A DNA stretch of 64,000 nucleotides from Nocardioides sp. JS614. Lineage in GTDB: Bacteria > Actinomycetota > Actinomycetes > Propionibacteriales > Nocardioidaceae. Below the pieces are notes generated by a model. That model did no database searches, was not told the origin of the DNA, and saw only the letters and a program-made list of their open reading frames with translations. This document shows positions 1-7,092 of the stretch, piece after piece. The stretch spans positions 3,844,001 through 3,908,000 of the forward strand of contig NC_008699.1 in NCBI RefSeq assembly GCF_000015265.1, read 5' to 3'. Both the position numbers and the translations under genes were made by a program. Positions within the stretch are counted from its first letter, which is position 1; each line of letters starts with the position of its first letter.

Positions 1-81
1 GCGACCACCGAGGCGGCCGCGCGGCACGCCGCCCACCTGGCCCGGCTGCTCAAGGACGCGCCGTACCCGGGCCCGCAGTAG
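1..81 (+). CDS. C-terminal end of an unidentified protein (cut by window edge)
   Basis: Frame 1 is open from the first base to a TAG at 79-81 and gives 26 residues of Ala-rich, helix-like sequence ending in DAPYPGPQ. The composition looks coding and the KstR-like box and promoter of the next gene follow at once, so it is probably the tail of a real gene. It is too short to assign to a family. Confidence 0.4.
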   Translation, partial: ATTEAAARHAAHLARLLKDAPYPGPQ

Positions 82-83
82 AC

Positions 84-97
84 GAGAACACGTTCTA
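84..97 (+). promoter_or_regulatory. KstR-like operator over the -35 region
   Basis: GAGAACACGTTCTA matches the KstR consensus TNNAACNNGTTNNA at every fixed base except the first T. It sits where the -35 of the -10 at 107-112 would be, so a bound repressor would block transcription of the oxidoreductase gene downstream. A full-match box lies at 14286-14299. Confidence 0.5.
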
Positions 98-106
98 TTT
101 CCTGGC

Positions 107-112
107 TAGGCT
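107..112 (+). promoter_or_regulatory. -10 element TAGGCT of a leaderless gene
   Basis: TAGGCT fits the actinobacterial TANNNT -10 and lies 6 bases before a GTG at 119. No Shine-Dalgarno site is present, so the transcript is probably leaderless and begins at or next to that GTG. Confidence 0.5.
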
Positions 113-118
113 GTGCAC

Positions 119-792
119 GTGCGCTTCTCGTCGGGTCGCTGGCGGCGATCACCACCCGGCTCCGGTTCCCCACGTCCGTCTACGTGCCGGCCATCCGGAG
201 CCCGTACCAGGTCGCCAAGAGTGTCGGGACCGCCGCGGTGCTCTCCGGCAACCGGGTCAGCCTCGGCGTCGGGATCGGCTGGTGCCGCGAGGAGTTCGAG
301 CTGCTCGGCCAGGACTTCACCACCCGGGGCCGGCGTACCGATGAGGCGCTCGCGCTGCTGGCCGCGCTGTGGACGCCGGGCTGGACCGAGTTCGAAGGCG
401 AGTCCTACACCGCGCCGCGGCTGACCATGGAGCCGACGCCGACCGAGCGGATCCCGATCCTGGTCGGGGGCCTGTCCGAGGTCGCGTTCCGGCGCGCGGC
501 CCGCCACGACGGCTGGGTCGGTGACATCTACCCGGTCGACGAGGCGATCGCCCTGGCCGGGCGGCTCGCAGAGGTCCGCCGGGAGGCCGGTGCGGACGAC
601 GACTTCACCGTGGTCGCCGCGCTCAGTGACGCGTTCCTGCCCGAGCACTTCGCCCGGGCGGCGGCCGGCGGGATCACGGACTGCTGGACGATGCCGTGGG
701 CCTACTACCACGGACCGGACGCGACCCTGGAGCAGAAGGTCGACGCCCTGGAGCGGTTCGCACGCGAGGTGGTCGTCCCCGTCAACGGCTGA
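119..792 (+). pseudogene. LLM-class (F420-type) oxidoreductase with deleted, frame-shifted N-terminus
   Basis: The body reads in frame 1 from about position 142 to a TGA at 790-792 and is a luciferase-like TIM-barrel protein (AAITTRLRF, VLSGNRVSLGVG, RRTDEALALL, IPILVGG). The expected leaderless start, GTG CGC TTC TCG at 119 (VRFS), is in frame 2 and runs out of homology after four codons. Family members start MRFS and have about 60-70 residues, including the first beta strand and cofactor-side loop, before the AITTRLRF segment. Those residues are missing and the two parts are in different frames, as an internal deletion would leave. The first usable in-frame start is GTG 184, giving 202 residues that lack strand 1. 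It is either a decayed gene or an assembly deletion. A KstR-like box lies upstream. Confidence 0.6.
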
Positions 793-874
793 GTCGACGA
801 CTGATCTCGCATGGGCCCGCCGAGGGCGGGTACCTCCTCGGGGTCCGATCCATCGGCGATCTCAGGAGGACACC

Positions 875-1099
875 GTGCCCAGCAAGTCGGCGAACGTGAA
901 GAACGAGAAGCAGTACGAGGCCCTCAAGGACAAGGGCATGTCGAAGGAGCGGGCCGCCAAGATCGCCAACGCCAAGGACTCCTCCAAGCACGGCGGCGAG
1001 CAGTCCGGCAAGGGCGGCGACAGCTCGCAGGGCGGCACCACCGCCCAGAAGAAGGAGGCCGGGCGCAAGGGCGGCAAGGCGACGGCGAGGAAGAGCTGA
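875..1099 (+). CDS. Small basic KGG-motif protein (DUF7218-like)
   Basis: This 74-residue Lys/Gly-rich protein is probably largely disordered. It opens with a conserved-looking block (NEKQYEALKDKGMSKERAAK, about residues 9-28) and ends in TTAQKKEAGRKGGKATARKS, with the AGRKGGKA motif of stress-induced KGG proteins. The start is GTG 875, placed 4 bases after a strong AGGAGGA at 864-870, although the open frame extends far upstream. It ends 1 base before the next gene, so the two may be co-transcribed. Family members are uncharacterised; nucleic-acid binding is only a guess from the charge. Confidence 0.7.
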   Translation: MPSKSANVKNEKQYEALKDKGMSKERAAKIANAKDSSKHGGEQSGKGGDSSQGGTTAQKKEAGRKGGKATARKS

Positions 1100-1100
1100 G

Positions 1101-2060
1101 GTGAGGATCGGCTACTTCCTCTCCTGTGAGGAGCACCCGCCCGAGGAGCTGGTCCGCCAGGCGAGGCTGGCCGCGGACGCCGGGTTCGAGGGGCTCTGGA
1201 TCTCCGACCACTACCACCCGTGGAACCACGAGCAGGGCCAGAGCCCGTTCGTGTGGAGCGTGATCGGGGCGGTCAGCCAGGTCTGCGACCTGCCGATCAC
1301 CACCGCGGTCACCTGCCCGACGGTGCGGATCCACCCGGCGATCATCGCCCAGGCGGCGGCCACCACCGCCCGGATGTGCCGAGGTGGGTTCCGCCTCGGG
1401 GTCGGCTCCGGCGAGGCGCTCAACGAGCACGTCACCGGCAGCCGCTGGCCCACCGCGGACGTCCGGCTCGAGATGCTCGAGGAGGCGGTCGACGTGATCC
1501 GCCGGCTGCTCACCGGCGAGCGGGTCACCCAGCACGGCCGGCACTACACGGTCGAGGACGCGCGGATCTTCACCCTGCCCGACCGGCCGGTCGAGATCCC
1601 GGTCTCCGGGTTCGGGCCGGAGGCGGTCTCGCTCGCCGCCCGGATCGGCGACGGGTTCGTGACCACGCAGCCGGACGCGGAGTCGCTGGCGTCGTACCGG
1701 GAACAGGGCGGCAAGGGCCCGGCGATGGCCGGCGCCAAGGCCTGCTGGGGTCCGGACCGCGAGCAGGCCCAGGCGCTCGCCCACCGGCTCTGGGCGAACG
1801 CCGGCGTTCCCGGCGAGCTCGCGCAGGTGCTGCCGAGCCCGGCGCACTTCGAGCAGGCCTCGTCGTTGGTGACCCCGGAGATGGTCGGCGAGACCATGCC
1901 CTGCGGGCCGGACGTCGAGGAGCACGTCACCAAGCTGGCGAAGTACGCCGAGGCCGGGTTCGACGAGCTGTACGTCGCGCAGGTGGGCCCGGACCAGGAC
2001 GACTTCTTCCGCGCCTACGAGGCGGAGGTCCTCCCGGCGCTGCGGCGCTCGGCGATGTAG
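1101..2060 (+). CDS. F420-dependent LLM-class oxidoreductase (TIGR03557-like, FGD family)
   Basis: This 319-residue TIM-barrel oxidoreductase is of the glucose-6-phosphate-dehydrogenase-like F420 group. Features seen are MRIGYFLSCEEHPPEELVRQA at the N-terminus, WISDHYHPW near residue 33, GVGSGEALNEHV near 107 and VSGFGPEAVSLAARIGDGF near 170. Full family length is present, unlike the truncated paralogue upstream. GTG 1101 follows the preceding stop by one base. The 3' end overlaps the opposite-strand SRPBCC gene by 46 bases. Use of F420 is inferred from the family; the substrate is unknown. Confidence 0.85.
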   Translation: MRIGYFLSCEEHPPEELVRQARLAADAGFEGLWISDHYHPWNHEQGQSPFVWSVIGAVSQVCDLPITTAVTCPTVRIHPAIIAQAAATTARMCRGGFRLGVGSGEALNEHVTGSRWPTADVRLEMLEEAVDVIRRLLTGERVTQHGRHYTVEDARIFTLPDRPVEIPVSGFGPEAVSLAARIGDGFVTTQPDAESLASYREQGGKGPAMAGAKACWGPDREQAQALAHRLWANAGVPGELAQVLPSPAHFEQASSLVTPEMVGETMPCGPDVEEHVTKLAKYAEAGFDELYVAQVGPDQDDFFRAYEAEVLPALRRSAM

Positions 2061-2470
2061 GCGAGCCGCCGCAGGCTCTCGGAGTTGCGCCACGTCAGCT
2101 GCAGGTCGCGAACCGGCTTCGGGATCAGGAGCGCAGGGCCGCTGACGGCGTCCTCCTCGATGCTGACGTCGGTCTCGACGCCGACCGCCTCCAGCCGGAT
2201 CGTCACCCGGGCGGCACCGGTCGGCCAGGCCCGGGCGTGCAGCACCAGCGTCGAGCCCGGGGTCGACTCCACCACCTCGGTGCTGTCGTCCAGGAGCGCC
2301 GGCCAGGTGCCGACCGAGTGGTGCAGCTGCGAGCCGACCACGGGCCAGGCGTCGTCGACCTCGCGCATCCGGGAGGCGCCGACCACCCAGAGCGGGTAGA
2401 GCCAGCCGTCGGCCAGCACATCCCAGACCTGCTCGGGAGTGGCCTTCATCCTGCGGGTGTTGATCGCCAT
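2015..2470 (-). CDS. SRPBCC-family (START-like) small-molecule-binding protein
   Basis: This 151-residue protein has the SRPBCC pattern of an N-terminal strand followed by PEQVWDVLADGWLYPLWV and a C-terminal helix (LLIPKPVRDLQLTWRNSESLRRLAYIAE). Such proteins bind hydrophobic ligands or act as polyketide cyclase-like enzymes; the ligand here is unknown. The ATG at 2470 gives MAINTRRMKATPEQ, a normal start for the family. It converges with and overlaps the 3' end of the F420-type oxidoreductase gene, so the two messages could form a 46-bp duplex at their tails. Confidence 0.8.
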   Translation of the reverse strand: MAINTRRMKATPEQVWDVLADGWLYPLWVVGASRMREVDDAWPVVGSQLHHSVGTWPALLDDSTEVVESTPGSTLVLHARAWPTGAARVTIRLEAVGVETDVSIEEDAVSGPALLIPKPVRDLQLTWRNSESLRRLAYIAERRSAGRTSAS

Positions 2471-2516
2471 GGCAGCGCTGTACCCACTGGCCGGGATCCA
2501 TTCGAGGAAATGGAAG

Positions 2517-2546
2517 AACCGCCGGGGTCTCGGGTCCCCGGCGGTT
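2517..2546. other. Strong hairpin between divergent genes
   Basis: An 11-bp perfect stem (AACCGCCGGGG with CCCCGGCGGTT) encloses an 8-base loop. It lies 46 bases upstream of the SRPBCC start and about 170 upstream of metY, between genes that diverge, so it is not an ordinary gene-end terminator. It could be an attenuator-like element in the metY leader or an operator. I found no recognisable SAM riboswitch in 2550-2718. Confidence 0.45.
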
Positions 2547-2718
2547 CGTTGAAAACTCTACCCAACCTGAACGGCCGGTGTCAGGAGGGCGAACGACCGA
2601 GTCGGTGAGACGTCCGTCACGCCGAGAGCGCCCGACAGGTGGACGCGGTCGGCGGGCCGGTCCGGGCCTGCCTACGCTCACACCGCGCATGTCGAGCGCA
2701 ACCGCCCCAGGAGGAGAG

Positions 2719-4005
2719 ATGACGTACCGACCCGAGACTCTTGCTGTCCACGCAGGCCAGGAGGAGCACGACCCGGCCACGAACAGCCGGGCCGTGCCGA
2801 TCTACCAGACCACGTCGTACGTCTTCAACGACACCGAGCACGCGGCGAACCTCTTCAGCCTCGCCGAGCCGGGCAACATCTACACCCGGATCATGAACCC
2901 GACCCAGGACGTCTTCGAGCAGCGGATGACCCAGCTCGAGGGTGGCGTCGGGGCACTCGCCGTGGCCAGCGGCTCGACGGCGACGACCTACGCGGTGCTC
3001 AACCTGACCTACGCCGGCGACAACATCGTGGCGCTGTCCACGCTGTACGGCGGCACCTACGCGCTCTTCGCCCACACGCTGCCGCAGTTCGGCATCGAGG
3101 TGCGCTTCGTCGATCCCGACCGGCCCGAGGACCTCGCGAAGGTCGTCGACGACAAGACTCGCCTGGTCTTCGGCGAGACCGTCGGCAACCCCAGGATCAA
3201 CGTCGTCGACATCCCGGCCTGGGCCGAGGCCGCCCACGCGCTCGGGCTGCCCCTGATCATCGACAACACCGCGCCCACGCCGTACCTGGTGCGGGCCTTC
3301 GACCAGGGCGCCGACGTCGTGGTGCACGCGGCGACGAAGTACATCGGCGGCCACGGCACCTCGATCGGCGGCGTGATCGTCGACTCCGGGAAGTTCGACT
3401 GGGCGGCCCACGCCGACCGGTTCCCCGGCCTGACGAAGCCCGACCCGGCCTACCACGGTGCGGTGTGGACCGAAGCGGCCGGCCCGGCGGCGTACATCAT
3501 CCGGGCCCGCACCGTGCTGCTGCGCAACACCGGCGGGGCGACCACCCCGATGAACTCCTGGCTGTTCCTCCAGGGCCTCGAGACGCTGCACCTGCGCATG
3601 GAGCGGCACAGCGAGAACGCGTTGCAGGTCGCGGAGTTCCTGAACGGGCACGAGGGCGTCTCGTGGGTCAACTACCCGGGCCTGGCCGACAGCCCCCACA
3701 AGGAGACCTTCGACCGGATCGGCACCGGCAAGGGATACGGCGGCCTGCTGAGCTTCGGCCTGAAGTCCGGACGCGAGGGCGGCAAGCGGTTCATCGAGGC
3801 GTTGGGGCTCTTCAGCCACCTCGCCAACATCGGCGACGCGAAGTCCCTGGCGATCCACAACGCCACCACCACGCACAGCCAGCTCACGCCCGACGAGCTC
3901 GAGGCGGCGGGCGTCCCCGAGGACATGGTGCGGCTCTCGATCGGCATCGAGAACGTCGAGGACATCATCGCCGACCTGGACCAGGCGCTCGCAGCCAGCA
4001 AGTGA
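2719..4005 (+). CDS. metY: O-acetylhomoserine sulfhydrylase / aminocarboxypropyltransferase
   Basis: MetY is a PLP enzyme that makes homocysteine from O-acetylhomoserine and sulfide. The 428 residues show the Cys/Met-metabolism fold: YTRIMNPTQD (55-64), the phosphate-binding SGSTAT (84-89), IDNT with PLP-ring Asp182, and the Schiff-base lysine in ATKYIGGHG (K207). ATG 2719 is chosen because GGAGGAGA ends directly before it; an in-frame ATG at 2689 lacks such a site. The length is typical of MetY rather than of the shorter cystathionine enzymes. metX follows 4 bases later and supplies its substrate. Confidence 0.93.
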   Translation: MTYRPETLAVHAGQEEHDPATNSRAVPIYQTTSYVFNDTEHAANLFSLAEPGNIYTRIMNPTQDVFEQRMTQLEGGVGALAVASGSTATTYAVLNLTYAGDNIVALSTLYGGTYALFAHTLPQFGIEVRFVDPDRPEDLAKVVDDKTRLVFGETVGNPRINVVDIPAWAEAAHALGLPLIIDNTAPTPYLVRAFDQGADVVVHAATKYIGGHGTSIGGVIVDSGKFDWAAHADRFPGLTKPDPAYHGAVWTEAAGPAAYIIRARTVLLRNTGGATTPMNSWLFLQGLETLHLRMERHSENALQVAEFLNGHEGVSWVNYPGLADSPHKETFDRIGTGKGYGGLLSFGLKSGREGGKRFIEALGLFSHLANIGDAKSLAIHNATTTHSQLTPDELEAAGVPEDMVRLSIGIENVEDIIADLDQALAASK

Positions 4006-4009
4006 CCCC

Positions 4010-5119
4010 ATGACCGGCTCGCTCGGCTACGTCGAGACGCAGCGGGTCGTCCTGGCCGGCCCGGACGACCCGCTGCACCTGCGAGGCGGCGGCCGCCTCG
4101 ATCACGTCGAGGTCGCCTACGAGACCTACGGGTCGCTCTCGCCGGCACGCGACAACGCCGTCTTCATCTGCCACGCCCTCACCGGCGACGCCCACGCCGC
4201 CGGGCTGCACGTGGGCTCGAAGAAGCGCGGGTGGTGGGACAACCTGATCGGCCCGGGCAAGCCCGTGGACACCGACCGCTTCTTCGTCATCTCCGCCAAC
4301 CTGCTGGGCGGCTGCTCGGGCAGCACCGGCCCGCTGTCGACCGACCCGGCCACCGGCGCGCCGTACTGCCTCGACTTCCCGATGCTGCACATGAGCGACC
4401 TGGTCGCCGCACACCGGCGACTGGTCGCGCACCTCGGGATCGAGCGGCTGCACGCCGCAGTCGGCGGATCGCTCGGCGGCATGCAGGTCCTGCAATGGGT
4501 GATCGACGAACCCGACGCGCTCGAACGAGCGGTCCTCGTGGCCGCGTCCTCCCGGCTGTCACCGGAGAACATCGCGTTCTCCGCGATCGGCCGCGAGGCG
4601 ATCATGTCCGACCCCGACTTCTGCAACGGACGGTACGTCGAGCAGGGCGTCTTCCCCTGGCGCGGCCAGAAGGTCGCCCGGATGATGGCGCACATCACCT
4701 ACGTCTCGGCCCAGTCCCTCGAGACGAAGTTCGGCCACCGCCGCAGGTCTCGCGGCGACGCCTGGACGCTCGGCCCGGACTACGAGGTGGAGCACTACCT
4801 GCAGCACCAGGGACAGGTGTTCCTGGGCCGGTTCGACGCCCTGTCCTACCTCTACCTGACCCGCCTGCTCGACTACTTCGACCCGTTCGCCGACCCGGGG
4901 ACGGCCGCTGCGCTGCGCAGCACCGCGACCCGGTTCCAGCTGACCTCGTTCGACTCCGACTGGCGCTTCGACTCCACCCAGTCCGCGCGGATGACCGCGG
5001 AGCTGAAGGCCTTGGGGGTGGCGGTGGACTGGGCCGAGCTGGCCTCACCGTTCGGCCACGACTCGTTCCTCCTGCAGCCTCCGGGGTACCACGAGCGGAT
5101 CGCCGAGTTCCTCGGCTGA
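4010..5119 (+). CDS. metX: Homoserine O-acetyltransferase (alpha/beta hydrolase fold)
   Basis: MetX acylates homoserine, feeding MetY just upstream in the same operon. The 369 residues show the MetX signature NLLGGCSGSTGP (98-108), the nucleophile elbow GGSLGG with Ser154, an acid in SFDSDW (Asp317) and the catalytic His350 in SPFGHDSFLL. The ATG lies 4 bases after the metY stop. Acetyl- rather than succinyl-CoA use is inferred from the family and from pairing with MetY; sequence alone does not prove it. The gene converges with guaA, only 14 bases apart. Confidence 0.92.
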   Translation: MTGSLGYVETQRVVLAGPDDPLHLRGGGRLDHVEVAYETYGSLSPARDNAVFICHALTGDAHAAGLHVGSKKRGWWDNLIGPGKPVDTDRFFVISANLLGGCSGSTGPLSTDPATGAPYCLDFPMLHMSDLVAAHRRLVAHLGIERLHAAVGGSLGGMQVLQWVIDEPDALERAVLVAASSRLSPENIAFSAIGREAIMSDPDFCNGRYVEQGVFPWRGQKVARMMAHITYVSAQSLETKFGHRRRSRGDAWTLGPDYEVEHYLQHQGQVFLGRFDALSYLYLTRLLDYFDPFADPGTAAALRSTATRFQLTSFDSDWRFDSTQSARMTAELKALGVAVDWAELASPFGHDSFLLQPPGYHERIAEFLG

Positions 5120-5133
5120 CCTCGACCGGGCGG

Positions 5134-6717
5134 TCACTCCCACTCGATGGTGCCCGGGGGCTTGGAGGTGATGTCGACCGTCACCCGGTTGATCTCCCGC
5201 ACCTCGTTGGTGATCCGGGTCGAGATCCGCTCGAGCACGTCGTACGGCAGCCGCGCCCAGTCGGCGGTCATCGCGTCCTCGGAGGTGACCGGACGGAGCA
5301 CGACGGGGTGTCCGTAGGTGCGGTGGTCACCCTGGACGCCGACCGAGCGGACGTCGGCGAGGAGCACGACGGGGAACTGCCAGATGTCGCGGTCCAGGCC
5401 GGCGCGGGTGAGCTCCTCCCGGGCGATGGCGTCGGCCTCGCGGAGGATGTCGAGCCGCTCGCGGGTGACCTCGCCGATGATCCGGATGCCGAGCCCGGGG
5501 CCCGGGAACGGCTGGCGCCACACGATCTCGGCCGGCAGGCCGAGCTGCTCGCCGACCAGCCGGACCTCGTCCTTGAACAGGGTGCGCAGCGGCTCGACCA
5601 GCTCGAACTCGAGGTCGTCGGGCAGGCCGCCGACGTTGTGGTGTGACTTGATGTTGGAGGTCCCCGCTCCCCCGCCGGACTCGACCACGTCGGGGTAGAG
5701 CGTGCCCTGGACGAGGAACGCGACCTTGCTCCCCCCATCGTCCGGCAGACTCCCGCCGAGGATGTCCGCCTCCGCGGCCTCGAAGACCCGGATGAACTCG
5801 CGGCCGATGATCTTGCGCTTCTCCTCGGGGTCGGTGACGCCCGCGAGTGCGTCGAGGAACTGCTTCTCGGCGTCGACGACCTTGAGGTCGACGCCGGTCG
5901 CGGCCACGAAGTCGCGCTCGACCTGCTCGGTCTCGCCCTGGCGCATCAGCCCGTGGTCGACGTACACACAGGTGAGCCGGTCGCCGATCGCCCGCTGCAC
6001 GATCGCGGCCGCGACCGCGGAGTCGACGCCGCCGGACAGCCCGCAGATCGCCTGGCCGCGATCGCCGATCTGCGCGCGGATGGCCTCGATCTGCTCCTCG
6101 ACGATGTTGACCATGGTCCAGGTCTGGCGGCAGTGGGCGATCTGGACCAGGAAGTGCTCGAGCACCTTCTGGCCGTGCTCGGTGTGCAGCACCTCGGGGT
6201 GCCACTGGACGCCGGCCAGGCCGCGGTCGACGTCCTCGAACGCCGCCACCGGCGTCGTGGCCGTCGAGGCCAGCACGTCGAAGCCGGACGGGGCGGCCGC
6301 CACCGAGTCGCCGTGCGACATCCACACGGTGTGGTGCGCGGGGATGTCCGCCAGCAGCGTCCCGGGTCGGGCCACGGCGACCGCCGTACGCCCGTACTCC
6401 CGGGCGCCGGTGTGGGCCACCTCGCCCCCGAGGCCCTGGGCCATCAGCTGGAAGCCGTAGCACATCCCGAACACCGGGGTGCCGGAGGTGAAGATCGCGG
6501 GGTCGATGCTCGGGGCGTCGGGCTCGTAGACCGAGGACGGGCCGCCGGAGAGGATGATCGCCTTCGGCTCGCGGGCCAGGATCTCGGCCACCGGGGTCGT
6601 GTGCGGCACGATCTCGGAGTAGACCCGCGCCTCGCGGACCCGCCGGGCGATCAGCTGGGCGTACTGCGCCCCGAAGTCGACCACCAGGACCAGATCGTGC
6701 TCCGCGGGCTGCGTCAT
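5134..6717 (-). CDS. guaA: GMP synthase (glutamine-hydrolysing)
   Basis: GuaA converts XMP to GMP in the cytoplasm. The 527 residues comprise a class-I amidotransferase (Cys86 in FGMCYGFQ, His173 and Glu175 in WHPE), an ATP-pyrophosphatase domain (SGGVDS, 228-233) and the C-terminal dimerisation domain ending KPPGTIEWE. The frame stays open to 6897, but ATG 6717 fits the family start (DLVLVVDFGAQYAQLIARR) and has a TAGGCT -10 seven bases upstream, as expected for a leaderless message. guaB and guaB3 are also in this window but not adjacent. Confidence 0.96.
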   Translation of the reverse strand: MTQPAEHDLVLVVDFGAQYAQLIARRVREARVYSEIVPHTTPVAEILAREPKAIILSGGPSSVYEPDAPSIDPAIFTSGTPVFGMCYGFQLMAQGLGGEVAHTGAREYGRTAVAVARPGTLLADIPAHHTVWMSHGDSVAAAPSGFDVLASTATTPVAAFEDVDRGLAGVQWHPEVLHTEHGQKVLEHFLVQIAHCRQTWTMVNIVEEQIEAIRAQIGDRGQAICGLSGGVDSAVAAAIVQRAIGDRLTCVYVDHGLMRQGETEQVERDFVAATGVDLKVVDAEKQFLDALAGVTDPEEKRKIIGREFIRVFEAAEADILGGSLPDDGGSKVAFLVQGTLYPDVVESGGGAGTSNIKSHHNVGGLPDDLEFELVEPLRTLFKDEVRLVGEQLGLPAEIVWRQPFPGPGLGIRIIGEVTRERLDILREADAIAREELTRAGLDRDIWQFPVVLLADVRSVGVQGDHRTYGHPVVLRPVTSEDAMTADWARLPYDVLERISTRITNEVREINRVTVDITSKPPGTIEWE

Positions 6718-6724
6718 GCGGCAC

Positions 6725-6730
6725 AGCCTA
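6725..6730 (-). promoter_or_regulatory. -10 element of leaderless guaA
   Basis: On the minus strand TAGGCT lies 7 bases before the guaA ATG at 6717, with no Shine-Dalgarno sequence between. It is the same hexamer as before the guaB start at 26397 and before the GTG at 119. Confidence 0.55.
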
Positions 6731-6811
6731 TCGAGGCGAGCAGCCGACCCACCGCCTCGCTTCGGTGGGAGAGATCCAGGCTCGGTGCACGGCTGTCTTC
6801 TCAGGCAATCC

Positions 6812-6875
6812 GGGAACTTCTGGCCCGAAGTTTCGGCCGAACGGTTCCGGTTTCCCCGGTTAGCCGGGGAAACCG
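6812..6875. repeat. REP-like palindrome family A, copy 1 (partial)
   Basis: The left part (6813-6848) is an imperfect hairpin around CCCGAAGTTTCGG; the right part (6849-6874) is a perfect hairpin, GGTTTCCCCGG with CCGGGGAAACC. The same two modules occur at 14332-14421 with an added left hairpin. The element lies between the guaA promoter and the end of the flavoprotein gene. It is probably a dispersed intergenic repeat. Confidence 0.7.
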
Positions 6876-6897
6876 CCGGCGGCGTCCGGAAACGCAT

Positions 6898-6935
6898 CAG
6901 GGCCCGGCCGGGGAGGGAGGGATGGCCGGGCCCTG
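6898..6935 (-). terminator. Hairpin terminator downstream of the GMC oxidoreductase
   Basis: A 12-bp perfect stem (CAGGGCCCGGCC with GGCCGGGCCCTG) closes a 14-base loop. It lies about 160 bases past the stop of the leftward GMC oxidoreductase gene, and the minus strand continues into a weak T-containing stretch. The rest of 6936-7092 shows no gene. Confidence 0.5.
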
Positions 6936-7092
6936 ACCGTCCACGCGTCTGCTGGACAGAGCCTGGACATGGGACCCGGCGGTGGGAGGGAGCGTATTTG
7001 CCGGGTCCGCTGGCTCAACGACCCGTGCTGACCCGGGTCACGGGCCATTCTCAGGAAATTTCTGCAGATTCCCGTCCGGTTCGGATCCACGC

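Noticed and set aside
2550..2718. SAM riboswitch before metY
   Set aside because: I could not find the conserved pairings or the conserved core sequences of SAM-I, SAM-II or SAM-IV.
924..2780. Very long open frame on the minus strand (about 600 residues)
   Set aside because: It covers the F420-type oxidoreductase and SRPBCC genes in another frame; its composition is Arg/Gly/Pro-rich, as expected for a GC-rich shadow frame.
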